Origin: Bacillota bacterium
GTDB lineage: Bacteria; Bacillota; Dehalobacteriia; UBA4068
Assembly (NCBI GenBank): GCA_024679955.1
Contig: JAILCQ010000044.1
Coordinates: 21,198 to 85,197 of the forward strand
Reading direction: 5' to 3'
Length of the DNA stretch: 64,000 bases
Shown: positions 28,534 to 38,223 of the stretch, piece after piece
How the letters are laid out: every line of letters begins with the position of its first letter
How positions within the stretch are numbered: position 1 is the stretch's first letter
The notes under the pieces: generated by a model
Seen by the model: the letters and a program-made list of their open reading frames with translations, nothing else
The model's database searches: none
What the model was told of the DNA's origin: nothing
Position numbers and translations under genes: made by a program

Positions 28534-31005
28534 ATGACGGAGCTTTTGGCCCCCGCCGGCAGCATGGAGGCCTTCCATGCGGCGATCTTTAACGGCGCGG
28601 ACGCCGTGTATATGGGCGGCAAGGATTTCGGCGCACGGGCTTTTGCCGAGAATTTTGACGACGAAGCCATGGAAAAAGCCATACGCACCGCCCATTTTCA
28701 CGGAAAAAAAGTATATGTGACGGTCAATACCCTGATCGCCGACGATGAAATGGGCCAGGCTTTGGATTATGCGGCGCGGCTGCATCAATGGGGCGTGGAC
28801 GGGATACTCATACAGGATCTGGGCCTGCTCTACCATTTGCGCCGGGCCATGCCCCGTCTGCCTTTGCATGCCAGCACACAAATGAGCCTGCACAATGCGG
28901 CGGGGGTGGCTTTCGCCGCCGCCCGGGGCATGCGCCGGGTGGTGCTGGCCAGGGAACTGTCCCTGGACGATATCGCCGCCGTGCAGGCGGCCAGCGATAT
29001 CGAGCTGGAGATTTTCATTCACGGGGCCTTGTGCGTATGCTATTCCGGCCAATGCTTGTTTTCCAGCATGGTGGGGGGCCGCAGCGGCAATCGGGGCAAA
29101 TGCGCCCAGCCCTGCCGCATGGCCTATACCCTGGTGGATGAAAAGGGTGCGGCCCAAAGCAGCGAGAGCCAGGGCAAGTATTTGCTTTCCCCCAAGGATT
29201 TGGTGGGCCTGCCGGAAATCGACGCCCTGTACCGCCTGGGCGTGGCCTCCTGGAAAATCGAAGGCCGCATGAAAAAACCTGAATACGCGGCCATCACCGC
29301 CGCCGTATACAGCCGCTATTTGCGCCGGCTGGAAGAACAGGGGACGGCTGCCGTGGACGGGGAAGATATGCGCCGCTTGCTGCAGGTTTTCAACCGGGAT
29401 CATTGTTCCGGCTATTGGCACGGCAATCCCGGCGCGGATCTGATGAGCTACCGCCGCCCCAATAACCGGGGCCTGTTCCTGGGCCGGATCAGCCGGGCCC
29501 AGGACGGCTATATCCGCCTGAAGCTGGAGCAGCCTTTGTCCCTGGGGGACGGCGTGGACGTGTGGGTGTCCGTCGGCGGCTGCCAGGGCTTCACCGTCAG
29601 TAAGATCATCCTCGGGGGGCAGCCGGCAGAGCATGCCCAAGCCGGCGATGTGGTGGATATCCCCAGTAGGGCCGGAAGGCCGGGGGACCGGGTGTTCAAA
29701 ACCTTTGACGCGCCTTTGATGGCCGGGGCCCAGGCCAGTTATGGCCGTCCCCGGGAAAAACGGCTGGATTTTACCATCGAGGCCAAAAAAGGCTGGCCTT
29801 TGACGGTCCGCGCCGTGGACGAGGACGGGTTTTGCGCCGAAGCGGTTTCCGATTATATCGTTTCCGCGGCCCAAACCAGCGTCAGCGATTGGCGCAGCGT
29901 GCAGGCGCAATTGCAGCGTCTGGGGGGCAGCGGGTATGCTTTCGGCGCTTTGGATGGGGAGATGGACGGGGATATCATGCTCCCCGCCTCGGTGCTGAAC
30001 CGCTGCCGCCGGGAAGTGGTGGCGCAATTGCTGGAACGGCATTGCCAAAGCGGCCCCCCGCCGGCATGGGATCGGCAAGCTCTGGAACAGGCCAAGGCCG
30101 CTTCCGCACCGGCCCGGCCCCATCCGGCGGCCCGGCCACGGTTGGCGGTGATCGTGGAGGATGAGGAAACCGCCCTTGCCGCCCTGGGGCAAGGCATAAG
30201 CGATATTTATGTGGACGCCGTGGGCTTTCGCGGCTATCGGGACTGGGATTATCCTGCCCTGCAGCAAAAGCTGCAGCCGAAGGGCGGGCGTTTGATCCCC
30301 TATCTGCCGCAGATCATCGCCCAAAGCGATTTGACAAAATGGCAAAGCCGCATCGCTTTCTGGCAATCCTTGTCTTTGCCGGCGCTGGTGGTGAACAATC
30401 CCGGACAACTGGTTTTGGCCAGGGAGGCCGGTTGGCAGGGCGAACTGTACGGCGGGGCCGCTTTGAATGTGTTCAATGCCGCCGCCGCCGCTTTATTGGC
30501 GGAGGAAGGCTTGCGCCGCCTTTGCCTCTCTCCGGAACTGGCCTTGAACCAGATACAGCGCTTGAGCGACTGGCCGGTGGAAAAGGAACTGACGGTGCAG
30601 GGGCCCAGCCAGTTGATGGTCAGCGAATACTGCCCCCTGGGGGCGCTGCTGGGCGGCCGCAGCCGGGAACGGGCCTGCGCCGGCCCCTGCCGGAAGAACA
30701 ACCGTCTGGCCCTGAAGGATGAAAAGGGCTATGTTTTCCCCCTGCGCTGCGATAAGGAATGCCGGGCCCATATTTTCAATTCCCGGGATCTATGCCTGCT
30801 GCCGGACATGCCCAAGCTGATACAGGCGGGGGTGTCGGTGCTGACTTTGGATTTGCGGCTGTATCCTGTGGACAAAGCCAAACGGATCATGGGCTTGTAC
30901 GCCCTGGCTCTGAAAGGGCCCGGGGCCGCGGCGGAGGCCGCCGGCAAAACCGGGGATCTGCTGCCGGAGGGGTATACGAAAGGACATTTATACAGAGGCG
31001 TTTAA
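28534..31005 (+). CDS. U32 family peptidase (with DUF3656-type C-terminal part)
   Basis: ELLAPAGSMEAFHAAIFNGADAVYMGGKDFGARAFAENF, FIHGALCVCYSGQCLFSSMVGGRSGNRGKCAQPCRMAY. Confidence 0.92.
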   Translation: MTELLAPAGSMEAFHAAIFNGADAVYMGGKDFGARAFAENFDDEAMEKAIRTAHFHGKKVYVTVNTLIADDEMGQALDYAARLHQWGVDGILIQDLGLLYHLRRAMPRLPLHASTQMSLHNAAGVAFAAARGMRRVVLARELSLDDIAAVQAASDIELEIFIHGALCVCYSGQCLFSSMVGGRSGNRGKCAQPCRMAYTLVDEKGAAQSSESQGKYLLSPKDLVGLPEIDALYRLGVASWKIEGRMKKPEYAAITAAVYSRYLRRLEEQGTAAVDGEDMRRLLQVFNRDHCSGYWHGNPGADLMSYRRPNNRGLFLGRISRAQDGYIRLKLEQPLSLGDGVDVWVSVGGCQGFTVSKIILGGQPAEHAQAGDVVDIPSRAGRPGDRVFKTFDAPLMAGAQASYGRPREKRLDFTIEAKKGWPLTVRAVDEDGFCAEAVSDYIVSAAQTSVSDWRSVQAQLQRLGGSGYAFGALDGEMDGDIMLPASVLNRCRREVVAQLLERHCQSGPPPAWDRQALEQAKAASAPARPHPAARPRLAVIVEDEETALAALGQGISDIYVDAVGFRGYRDWDYPALQQKLQPKGGRLIPYLPQIIAQSDLTKWQSRIAFWQSLSLPALVVNNPGQLVLAREAGWQGELYGGAALNVFNAAAAALLAEEGLRRLCLSPELALNQIQRLSDWPVEKELTVQGPSQLMVSEYCPLGALLGGRSRERACAGPCRKNNRLALKDEKGYVFPLRCDKECRAHIFNSRDLCLLPDMPKLIQAGVSVLTLDLRLYPVDKAKRIMGLYALALKGPGAAAEAAGKTGDLLPEGYTKGHLYRGV

Positions 31006-33368
31006 TGGATAGCGGAACTTTAAAAAAACTGGAATACGATAAGATTTTGCAGCGCCTGGCTGGATTTTGCTCTTTTGCGGTTTCCCGGGAGCTGGCGGAA
31101 GGCTTGACTCCGGTAGGCGACGCCTTTGAAGCCGGACAATTGCAAAGGGAAACCGACGAAGCCAGGGAATTGCTGCGCCTGTATCCTACCTTTAGCCTGG
31201 GCGGCCTTTGGGACATTCGCGGCGATCTGCAGCATTTGCAGATCGGCGGCATATTGGAAGCCGAGGCTTTGCTGCGTTTGGCGGCCATGTTCCGCGCCGC
31301 CCGTTTGGCCAAGGCCTTTTTCAGCGAGATCAAAGGCAGCTTTCCCGTGCTTACCTCTTTGGGCCGGGGCCTGACCGTAGGCAAGACCTTGGAAAGCGCC
31401 GTGGAAAAGGCCATCGGCGACGACGGCTCCGTCCAGGACCGGGCCAGCGAGGCCCTGTACAATCTGCGCCGCCGCCGGCAATTGACCGGGCAAAGGATCA
31501 AAGACCGGCTGGACAGCCTGATCCACAACCCCAATACCGCCAAATTCTTGCAGGACCCCATCGTCACCATTCGCGCCAACCGCTATGTGGTGCCGGTGAA
31601 GCAGGAGTATCGGGGGCAGATTTCCGGCGTGGCCCATGACCAGTCCGCCTCCGGGGCGACGGTATTCATCGAGCCTTTGGCGGTGATGGAGCTGAACAAT
31701 GAACTGACCGTCATTTCCCGGGAGGAGGAGGAGGAGATCGCCGCCATCTTCCGGGCTCTTTCCCAATTGGCCCACAGCTTTTCCCAGGAATTGACCGCCA
31801 ATCTCAACCGTTTGGCCGCCCTGGATTTCATTTTGGCCAAAGGCAAGCTCAGCTATGAAATGGACGGCGCGCCGCCTCATATCGCCGCCGAAGGCCCGCT
31901 GGTTTTGCGCCAGGCCCGGCATCCGCTGATCGCCGCCGCCCGGGTGGTCCCCATCGACCTGCGCCTGGACAGGCAGATTTCCGCCATGGTGATCACCGGC
32001 CCCAATACCGGCGGCAAAACCGTGGCTTTGAAAACCGTGGGCCTGCTTACGCTGATGGGGCTTTCCGGTTTGCATATCCCGGCGGATCCCGGCTGTCAGC
32101 TGCTCTGCTTCCGGCAGGTTTTCGCCGATATCGGCGACGAGCAAAGCATAGAACAGAATCTGTCCACCTTTTCTTCCCATATGACCAATATCGTTTCCAT
32201 CCTCAGCCGGGCGGATGAAGACAGCCTGATCCTGCTGGACGAATTATGCGCCGGTACCGATCCCACCGAAGGGGCGGCTTTGGCCATGTCCATTTTGAAG
32301 CGCCTGGCCGCCAAAGGGGCCAGGGTGGTGGCCACCACCCATTACAGCGAGCTGAAAGCCTTCGCTTATAACAACCCCGGCTTTATCAATGCCAGCGTGG
32401 AGTTTGACGTGGCTACTTTATCCCCCACCTACCGGCTGCAAATGGGGGTGCCCGGCAAGAGCAACGCCTTTGAGATCAGCCGCCGCCTGGGGCTGGACCC
32501 GCAAATCATCGACGAAGCTGCCACCCATCTTTCCAGCGAAGACGTGGCGGTAGCGGCCATGCTGGCGGAGCTGGAGACCCTGCGCCGTCAGACCGAGGCG
32601 GAACAGGAAGCCGCCCGTATCGCCGGGGAGGCGGTGCGGCGGCGGGAAGAGCTGCTGTCCCAGGAGGAGCAAAAGCTGCGCATCAAAGGCAACGCCCTGC
32701 TGCGCAACGCCAATCTGCAGGCGCAGAAAATCATCGACGAGACCCGGGAAAAAAGCCGCCAGCTCTACCGGGAGACCCAGGAAAAGCTGGCCAAAGACAA
32801 AGCTGCGGAACGGGCCTGGCAGGAGGCGCAGAAAAAGCTGAAGGATTGGCGCAGCCAATTGGAAGACGAGATCCCCGAACCGGTTTTTGCCGGCGAAGCG
32901 CCGAAAAGCGTCAAAAAAGGGGATTATGTGTTCTTGCCCAAGCTCAATCAATACGGCCATGTGGCCGCGGCGCCGGATCAAAACGGCGATCTGCTGCTGC
33001 AGGTGGGGGTGATCAAGCTGAAGGCGGCGCTGAAGGATATCCGCCTGGCCGACGAAGACAAAGCCCCCAAAAACAAAGGCAAATACCGGGGCGACGGCAT
33101 CGGCGTCCGCAAAGCCCGGGGGGTGGAGGCGGAATTGGACCTGCACGGCATGGACAGCATGGAAGCCATCCATCTGCTGGATAAATATATCGACGACGCC
33201 TTTATCGCCGGCTTGAAGCAGGTGCGCATCAATCATGGCCGGGGCACCGGCGCGCTGCGGGCGGCCACCCATGAGTATTTGCGTACCCACCGCCTGGTAA
33301 AAAAATATCACCTGGCGGAGCTAGCCGAAGGCGGCCCTGGCGTCACCATCGTGTTTTTGGATCAATAA
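31005..33368 (+). CDS. mutS2: MutS2 with C-terminal Smr domain
   Basis: TAATG overlap with upstream stop; ITGPNTGGKTVALKTVGLL Walker A; LDLHGMDSMEAIHLLDKYIDDAFIAGLKQVRINHGRGTGALR Smr. Confidence 0.94.
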   Translation: MDSGTLKKLEYDKILQRLAGFCSFAVSRELAEGLTPVGDAFEAGQLQRETDEARELLRLYPTFSLGGLWDIRGDLQHLQIGGILEAEALLRLAAMFRAARLAKAFFSEIKGSFPVLTSLGRGLTVGKTLESAVEKAIGDDGSVQDRASEALYNLRRRRQLTGQRIKDRLDSLIHNPNTAKFLQDPIVTIRANRYVVPVKQEYRGQISGVAHDQSASGATVFIEPLAVMELNNELTVISREEEEEIAAIFRALSQLAHSFSQELTANLNRLAALDFILAKGKLSYEMDGAPPHIAAEGPLVLRQARHPLIAAARVVPIDLRLDRQISAMVITGPNTGGKTVALKTVGLLTLMGLSGLHIPADPGCQLLCFRQVFADIGDEQSIEQNLSTFSSHMTNIVSILSRADEDSLILLDELCAGTDPTEGAALAMSILKRLAAKGARVVATTHYSELKAFAYNNPGFINASVEFDVATLSPTYRLQMGVPGKSNAFEISRRLGLDPQIIDEAATHLSSEDVAVAAMLAELETLRRQTEAEQEAARIAGEAVRRREELLSQEEQKLRIKGNALLRNANLQAQKIIDETREKSRQLYRETQEKLAKDKAAERAWQEAQKKLKDWRSQLEDEIPEPVFAGEAPKSVKKGDYVFLPKLNQYGHVAAAPDQNGDLLLQVGVIKLKAALKDIRLADEDKAPKNKGKYRGDGIGVRKARGVEAELDLHGMDSMEAIHLLDKYIDDAFIAGLKQVRINHGRGTGALRAATHEYLRTHRLVKKYHLAELAEGGPGVTIVFLDQ

Positions 33369-33425
33369 GCCGGCCGGACCGCCAAGCCCATCTGCTTGAA
33401 AGCTTGATCGGATACAGCATACGGC

Positions 33426-33457
33426 AACGCCGCCGTCCTTTTACGGACGGCGGCGTT
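33426..33457. terminator. Hairpin between convergent mutS2 and radA
   Basis: AACGCCGCCGTCC-ttttac-GGACGGCGGCGTTT. Confidence 0.6.
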
Positions 33458-33522
33458 TGGTCTCTGTTTGCCCCTCGCCGGCCTTCGCGGGAGAGAAGGA
33501 TATTGGGGTATGGGGCGTGGTT

Positions 33523-34881
33523 TTATACCGGCAAATCCAAAATGGTCAGGGCCTGGCGCAGGTCTTTGGCCTGCAGCAGCCGCAGGCCGCAGGATTCGCC
33601 TTCGCTGCCGGCGGGCAAAAGGATGTGGCGGAAGCCAAAGGCCGCTCCTTCCCGGCAGCGCTTGTCCGTTTGCCCGATATTGCGCAATTCCCCCAGCAGC
33701 CCCGCTTCCCCTGCCAGCAAAACGTCCTGGGGCAAGGGCCGGTCCTGCAGCGAGGAAACGATGGCCGCCGCCGCCGCCAGATCGGCAGCCGGATCGTCGG
33801 CCCGGGCGCCGCCGGCCACGTTGACGTATACGTCTTTATCCCCCAGGGGCAGATGCAGCTTCTTTTCCAGAACGGCGATGATCAGCAGCAAACGGTTGTA
33901 ATCGTAACCGCCGGCCAAACGGCGGGGATTGCCGAAGGCGCTTTTGCCCACCAAAGCCTGGATCTCCAAAAGCAAGGGCCGGTTGCCCTGCATCACGCAG
34001 GTCACCGCCGAGCCGGGCTCTTCCGGCCGCCGGTTGCTGATAAAATAGGCGGAAGGATCGGACAAAGGCTGCAGCCCCTCCCGTTCCATTTGAAAAACGC
34101 CCAGTTCATTGGTGGAGCCGAAACGGTTTTTCACCGCCCGCAGCAGCCGCAGGCTGTTGTAGCGTTCCCCCTCGAAATAGAGCACCGTATCCACCATATG
34201 CTCCAATACCCGGGGGCCGGCCAGCAGTCCTTCCTTGGTGACATGGCCGATGAGCATCACCGGGATGTTTTTTTGCCGGGCCAGGGCCAAGCAGGCCGCC
34301 GCCACCGCCCGCACCTGGGAAACGCTGCCGGGGGCGCTGGTTAAAGCAGGGCTGTACAGGGCCTGCACGCTGTCGGCGATCAACAGGCTCAGGGGCATAT
34401 CCGCTGCCTGGTTTAGGGCTTCTTCGATGTCGGTTTGCGCCAATATATACAGGTTGGGTTGCATGGCTCCCAGTCTCTCCCCCCGCATGCGGATTTGCGC
34501 CGCCGATTCTTCACCGCTGATATACAGCACCGGGCCGTATTCGGCCATGGCGGCGGCGGCCTGCAGCAGCAGGGTGGATTTGCCGATGCCCGGTTCTCCC
34601 CCCAGCAGGATGGAGGAACCGACGGTTATGCCCCCGCCCAGGGTCCGATCCAGTTCCGGCATATGTAAGAGCCGCCTTTGGGCGGAAGCGGCGGCCACCT
34701 CGCCGATGGGCTGGGGTTTGGCGATTTCCCGGGGAGACCGGCCCGGCGCCGCCGGTTTCTCCGGGGCGATCTTTTCTTCCACCAGGGCGTTCCATGCGCC
34801 GCAATGGGGGCAGCGTCCGTACCATTTTACGCTTTCGCCGCCGCATTCCCGGCAAAAGAAAACGGTTTTTGCTTTGACCAT
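33523..34881 (-). CDS. radA: DNA repair protein RadA
   Basis: MVKAKTVFFCRECGGESVKWYGRCPHCGAWN zinc finger, GGEPGIGKSTLLLQ, lacks support for the longer upstream start. Confidence 0.94.
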   Translation of the reverse strand: MVKAKTVFFCRECGGESVKWYGRCPHCGAWNALVEEKIAPEKPAAPGRSPREIAKPQPIGEVAAASAQRRLLHMPELDRTLGGGITVGSSILLGGEPGIGKSTLLLQAAAAMAEYGPVLYISGEESAAQIRMRGERLGAMQPNLYILAQTDIEEALNQAADMPLSLLIADSVQALYSPALTSAPGSVSQVRAVAAACLALARQKNIPVMLIGHVTKEGLLAGPRVLEHMVDTVLYFEGERYNSLRLLRAVKNRFGSTNELGVFQMEREGLQPLSDPSAYFISNRRPEEPGSAVTCVMQGNRPLLLEIQALVGKSAFGNPRRLAGGYDYNRLLLIIAVLEKKLHLPLGDKDVYVNVAGGARADDPAADLAAAAAIVSSLQDRPLPQDVLLAGEAGLLGELRNIGQTDKRCREGAAFGFRHILLPAGSEGESCGLRLLQAKDLRQALTILDLPV

Positions 34882-35005
34882 AGGTTTATCCTTGTCTTTC
34901 TCCGCCGGCGGCGCGGTCGCGGCCGCCGGATGCGCTTTGCAGTTGCTGTTACAATTCCCTGCCGGCCGGGAAATCTCCTGTTTCCCGGCAAATTTTACCG
35001 CCCCG

Positions 35006-35368
35006 CTACAGCCGGGCCTTGCCCAGCAGGGCCGCGAAGAAGCCGAACAGCACGGCGGCGGCGATGCCGGCGGAGACCTGGCTGAGCGCGCCGCTGAACA
35101 ATCCCACCAGGCCGCCGCTGCGGGCTCCGGATAAGGCTCCCTGCACCAGGGCGTTGCCAAAGCTGCTGATGGGCAAGGCCGCGCCGAAACCGGCGAATTC
35201 CACCAAAGCGGGGTAGGCCCCCAGGGCCCCCAGCAGGCTGCCCAAACAGACCAGCAGGCTCAGGGCATGGGCCGGGGTCATTTTGGCCACGTCCAGCAGC
35301 AGTTGCCCTGCCAGGCAAAACAGGCCGCCCACCCAGAAGGCGCGAAAGAATTCCGTCAAAAGTGTCAT
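35006..35368 (-). CDS. spoVAE: Stage V sporulation protein AE
   Basis: MTLLTEFFRAFWVGGLFCLAGQLLLDVAKMTPAHALSLLVCLG..; position after spoVAC-spoVAD. Confidence 0.88.
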   Translation of the reverse strand: MTLLTEFFRAFWVGGLFCLAGQLLLDVAKMTPAHALSLLVCLGSLLGALGAYPALVEFAGFGAALPISSFGNALVQGALSGARSGGLVGLFSGALSQVSAGIAAAVLFGFFAALLGKARL

Positions 35369-35372
35369 AGGC

Positions 35373-36392
35373 TTACACCCTTTCCATAACGATACCGTGA
35401 CAAATGCCGGGGATGCTTTCCCGCTGTTGATTGGCGCAGGGAGAAAGCAAAGCGCCGGTGGCGCAAAGCAAAATCCGCTGCATTTTCCCCTGCCGCAGCA
35501 GGTCGTAGGCATGCCCCAGCCCCACCGCGGCAGCGCAGCCGATGCCGCTGCCGCCGCAAAAGAATTTTTTGTTTTCCCCCAGCAGCATTTGCCCGCAGTC
35601 GCCGAAACGTTCCGCCACATCCGTCACGCCGTTGCCCTCCAGCAGCTCCAAGGCGATGGCCTGGCCGGCCTTTCCCAGATCGCCGCTGAGGATCAGGTCG
35701 TAATCCCCGGCCTGCCGCTGGTTTTCCCGCAAATGGGCGGCCAGGGTATCGGCAAAAGCCGGGGCCATGACCGCGCCCATATTAAAAGGATCGCAAACGG
35801 ACAAATCGATCACCCGGCCCACCGTCACGCCGGAGATGCATACACGGCTTTTTGTTCCGGCCGGGCCCAGCAGCGCCGCCCCAGCGGCGCAAACCGTATA
35901 TTGGCTGGAGGGCGGCTTTTGCGCCCCGTATTCATTGGGGTAGCGGAACTGTTTTTCCGCGGTGCAGGTATGGCTGCCGGCCAGCGCCAGGGCGTAACCG
36001 GCTGCGCCGCAGGCCACGGCCAGGGAAGCGGCGGCCAAAGCCTGGCATATGGTGGCGCAGGCGGTATACATGCCGAAGAAAGGTATGCCCAATGCCCTGG
36101 CGCTAAAGGCGGAAGGGGTGTTTTGATTGAGAAGATCGCCGGCGCACAGCAGATCCACCTGTTCCCGGGCCACCCCCGCCTTGGTCAAAGCGGTTTCCGC
36201 GGCTTTCATCTGCATTTTTTGCTCCGCCTTTTCAAACGTGCTTTCCCCGGCATACAGATCCGTATAAATATGATCGAAGCTTTTTCCCAGAGGCCCTTGG
36301 CCTTCCGTCCGGCCGCCGCATATGCCCTGGCCGCAGATTTGCGGCGGATGGACGTAGCGCCAGCTTTGCCGTCCCAGTTTGAGGATTTCCAT
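35373..36392 (-). CDS. spoVAD: Stage V sporulation protein AD
   Basis: Thiolase-like SpoVAD: DHIYTDLYAGESTFEKAEQKMQMKAAETALTKAG, GDLLNQNTPSAFSARALGIPFFGMYTACAT. Confidence 0.93.
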   Translation of the reverse strand: MEILKLGRQSWRYVHPPQICGQGICGGRTEGQGPLGKSFDHIYTDLYAGESTFEKAEQKMQMKAAETALTKAGVAREQVDLLCAGDLLNQNTPSAFSARALGIPFFGMYTACATICQALAAASLAVACGAAGYALALAGSHTCTAEKQFRYPNEYGAQKPPSSQYTVCAAGAALLGPAGTKSRVCISGVTVGRVIDLSVCDPFNMGAVMAPAFADTLAAHLRENQRQAGDYDLILSGDLGKAGQAIALELLEGNGVTDVAERFGDCGQMLLGENKKFFCGGSGIGCAAAVGLGHAYDLLRQGKMQRILLCATGALLSPCANQQRESIPGICHGIVMERV

Positions 36393-36408
36393 CGCTTTCC
36401 CCCTTTTC

Positions 36409-36867
36409 TTACAGCAGGCCCAACAGCAGTGCCGCCAGGCTCAAGGTCAGGGCGGATACCAGGCCGAACACCACCACCGCCCCGGCCAGCTTGAAGCTGT
36501 TGCAGCCGCTGCCCAGCACATAGCCTTCGTTTTTGTGTTCCAGCATGGCGGCGGCCAGGGAATTGGCGAAGCCGGTGATGGGCACCGCCAGCCCGGCCCC
36601 CAGCCTTTGGGCGGCGGCGTCGTATATATTGAGACCGGTAAACAGAGCGGCCAGCGCCACCGTGGCCAGCACCACGATGGTGGAGGCGGTTTGTTCCGGG
36701 ATATGCCGCAGGATCAGCAGATATTGGGCGCTTTGCGCCAAGGCGCAGAGCAGGCCGCCGCCGGCAAAAGCGGCGAGGCAATGGGCGGCCAGGGGCCGCG
36801 GCGGCGTATGCTTTTTGACGATGGCCGCGTACCAGGGCGGCGGCTGAGGCTTCGCTTTTCGTTTCAT
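36409..36867 (-). CDS. spoVAC: Stage V sporulation protein AC
   Basis: Small polytopic membrane protein with ITGFANSLAAAMLEHKNEGYVLGSGCNSFKLAG..VVFGLVSAL motif; followed by spoVAD and spoVAE. Confidence 0.9.
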   Translation of the reverse strand: MKRKAKPQPPPWYAAIVKKHTPPRPLAAHCLAAFAGGGLLCALAQSAQYLLILRHIPEQTASTIVVLATVALAALFTGLNIYDAAAQRLGAGLAVPITGFANSLAAAMLEHKNEGYVLGSGCNSFKLAGAVVVFGLVSALTLSLAALLLGLL

Positions 36868-36894
36868 GATCGCCCTCCTTTTGGCAAACGCTGC

Positions 36895-36924
36895 TAGTAT
36901 GGGAAAAATCCGGTCCCTTTATAC
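36895..36924 (-). promoter_or_regulatory. Candidate sigma-G promoter for spoVAC-AD-AE
   Basis: Minus strand GTATA-18 nt-CATACTA, fits GHATR-N17/18-CATNHTA; about 28 bp ahead of the spoVAC ATG. Confidence 0.65.
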
Positions 36925-36984
36925 ATATTTCCGGGCTTTGGCATGCAAGCTATAGAAGAATACGTTTGCAAAAGAGGGGAAAGC

Positions 36985-37668
36985 ATGAGTCTGTTGCTGA
37001 TCCGTACCGTCGTTCTGTATTTTTTGACCTTGTTCGCCTTGAAAGCCATGGGCAAAAGGCAATTGGGGCAATTGCAGCCTTTTGATTTCGTGGTGCTGCT
37101 GATCATTTCCGAAAGCGCCTCTTTGGCCATGCAAAGCAATACCGTTCCTCTGGTGGACAGCGTATTGCCCATCGCCGTCCTGGCGGTGATGCAGGTCTTG
37201 TTTTCTTTGATCAATTTAAAAAGCGAAAAGATGCGGGATTTTTTTTGCGGCAAACCCACCACATTGATCCTGGACGGCAAATTGCAGGAAAAGGAATTGC
37301 GCCGTCTGCGGGTGGATCTCAACGATATTCTGGAACAGTGCCGCATCCAGGGCTATTTTGATATCACGGAATTGGCGTTGGTTTTGATGGAGACCAACGG
37401 CCAGATCAGCATTTTGCCCAAAACCGCCCACCGGCCCCTGGCCGTCGGCGATATGCCGGAGCCGCCGCCCCGGGAAACCGTGCCCTATGCGCTGATTTTG
37501 GACGGGCATGTGAACCGCCGGGCCTTGCGGCGGCTGGGCTATGATGAGAACTGGCTGCGCAAACAATTGGCCCGGGCCCATATCGGCCATGCCCGCCAGG
37601 TGTTCATCGCCGGGGTGGACAGTGGCGGACGCTTCTATTATCAACGCAAGCAGGGGGAGGGTGAATAA
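36985..37668 (+). CDS. DUF421 (YetF-like) membrane protein
   Basis: LKAMGKRQLGQLQPFDFVVLLIISESASLAMQ; C-terminal DUF421 beta domain. Confidence 0.88.
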   Translation: MSLLLIRTVVLYFLTLFALKAMGKRQLGQLQPFDFVVLLIISESASLAMQSNTVPLVDSVLPIAVLAVMQVLFSLINLKSEKMRDFFCGKPTTLILDGKLQEKELRRLRVDLNDILEQCRIQGYFDITELALVLMETNGQISILPKTAHRPLAVGDMPEPPPRETVPYALILDGHVNRRALRRLGYDENWLRKQLARAHIGHARQVFIAGVDSGGRFYYQRKQGEGE

Positions 37669-38052
37669 ATGAAGCGGCAATACCTGTTGCTGGCCGCGGC
37701 GGCGGTGCTGCTGGCGGCCGGCTGCTTTGCCGGTTTGCGCTATGTGTCCCGCTCTACGGAACAGCTGTCGGCCATGACCCGGCCGGTGCTGGCGGCGGTG
37801 GAAAAACAGGATTGGCCCGCCGCCCAGGCCGCCTACAGCGCATTGGAACAGGATTGGCGGCGGCATGCCGGCGTCTGGCAGACGATCATCCGTCACGAAG
37901 ACCTGCGGGATATCGAAGGGGTGATGGTGGATCTGCAGGTGACGCTGGCGGAAGAAAACCGGGCGCAGGCGGCGAAAGAATTGGCGGAGCTGCTTTTTTA
38001 TCTGGAACAGGTGGCGGAAAACGAAAGCCTGCGGCTGCAAAACATTTTATAG
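37669..38052 (+). CDS. DUF4363-like membrane-anchored protein
   Basis: N-terminal TM, ~125 aa helical protein directly downstream of DUF421, as in other Firmicutes. Confidence 0.65.
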   Translation: MKRQYLLLAAAAVLLAAGCFAGLRYVSRSTEQLSAMTRPVLAAVEKQDWPAAQAAYSALEQDWRRHAGVWQTIIRHEDLRDIEGVMVDLQVTLAEENRAQAAKELAELLFYLEQVAENESLRLQNIL

Positions 38053-38142
38053 AAGCTGAAACCGGCGGGACTGGCGGGGCCTGCCGGTTCCGGCTTTGGG
38101 AAGGGCAAAAGAAAATAAAAATGAGAAAAACCGTTTTCCCTC

Positions 38143-38180
38143 TTGACGGGAGATTTGAATTAAGGTATTATTGTATACAA
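38143..38180 (+). promoter_or_regulatory. Promoter with GntR-type operator candidate
   Basis: TTGACG-17 nt-TATTAT followed immediately by the perfect palindrome TTGTATACAA (38171-38180). Confidence 0.65.
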
Positions 38181-38223
38181 ACATCCCAGTATTTAAAAAG
38201 ACGATTTGATGGAGGTAGAAACT

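Noticed and set aside
27436-30408. 990-aa minus-strand ORF opposite pheT/NIF3/U32
   Set aside because: Spans three well-supported plus-strand genes and their boundaries; composition is typical of mirror-frame artefacts.
30759-31004. Longer N-terminus for MutS2 (869-aa ORF start)
   Set aside because: MutS2 homology starts at MDSGTLKKLEYDKI (31005); the upstream part overlaps the end of the U32 peptidase in another frame.
34882-35160. N-terminal extension of RadA in the ORF track
   Set aside because: Real RadA begins MVKAKTVFFCRECG; the extension overlaps the spoVAE gene.
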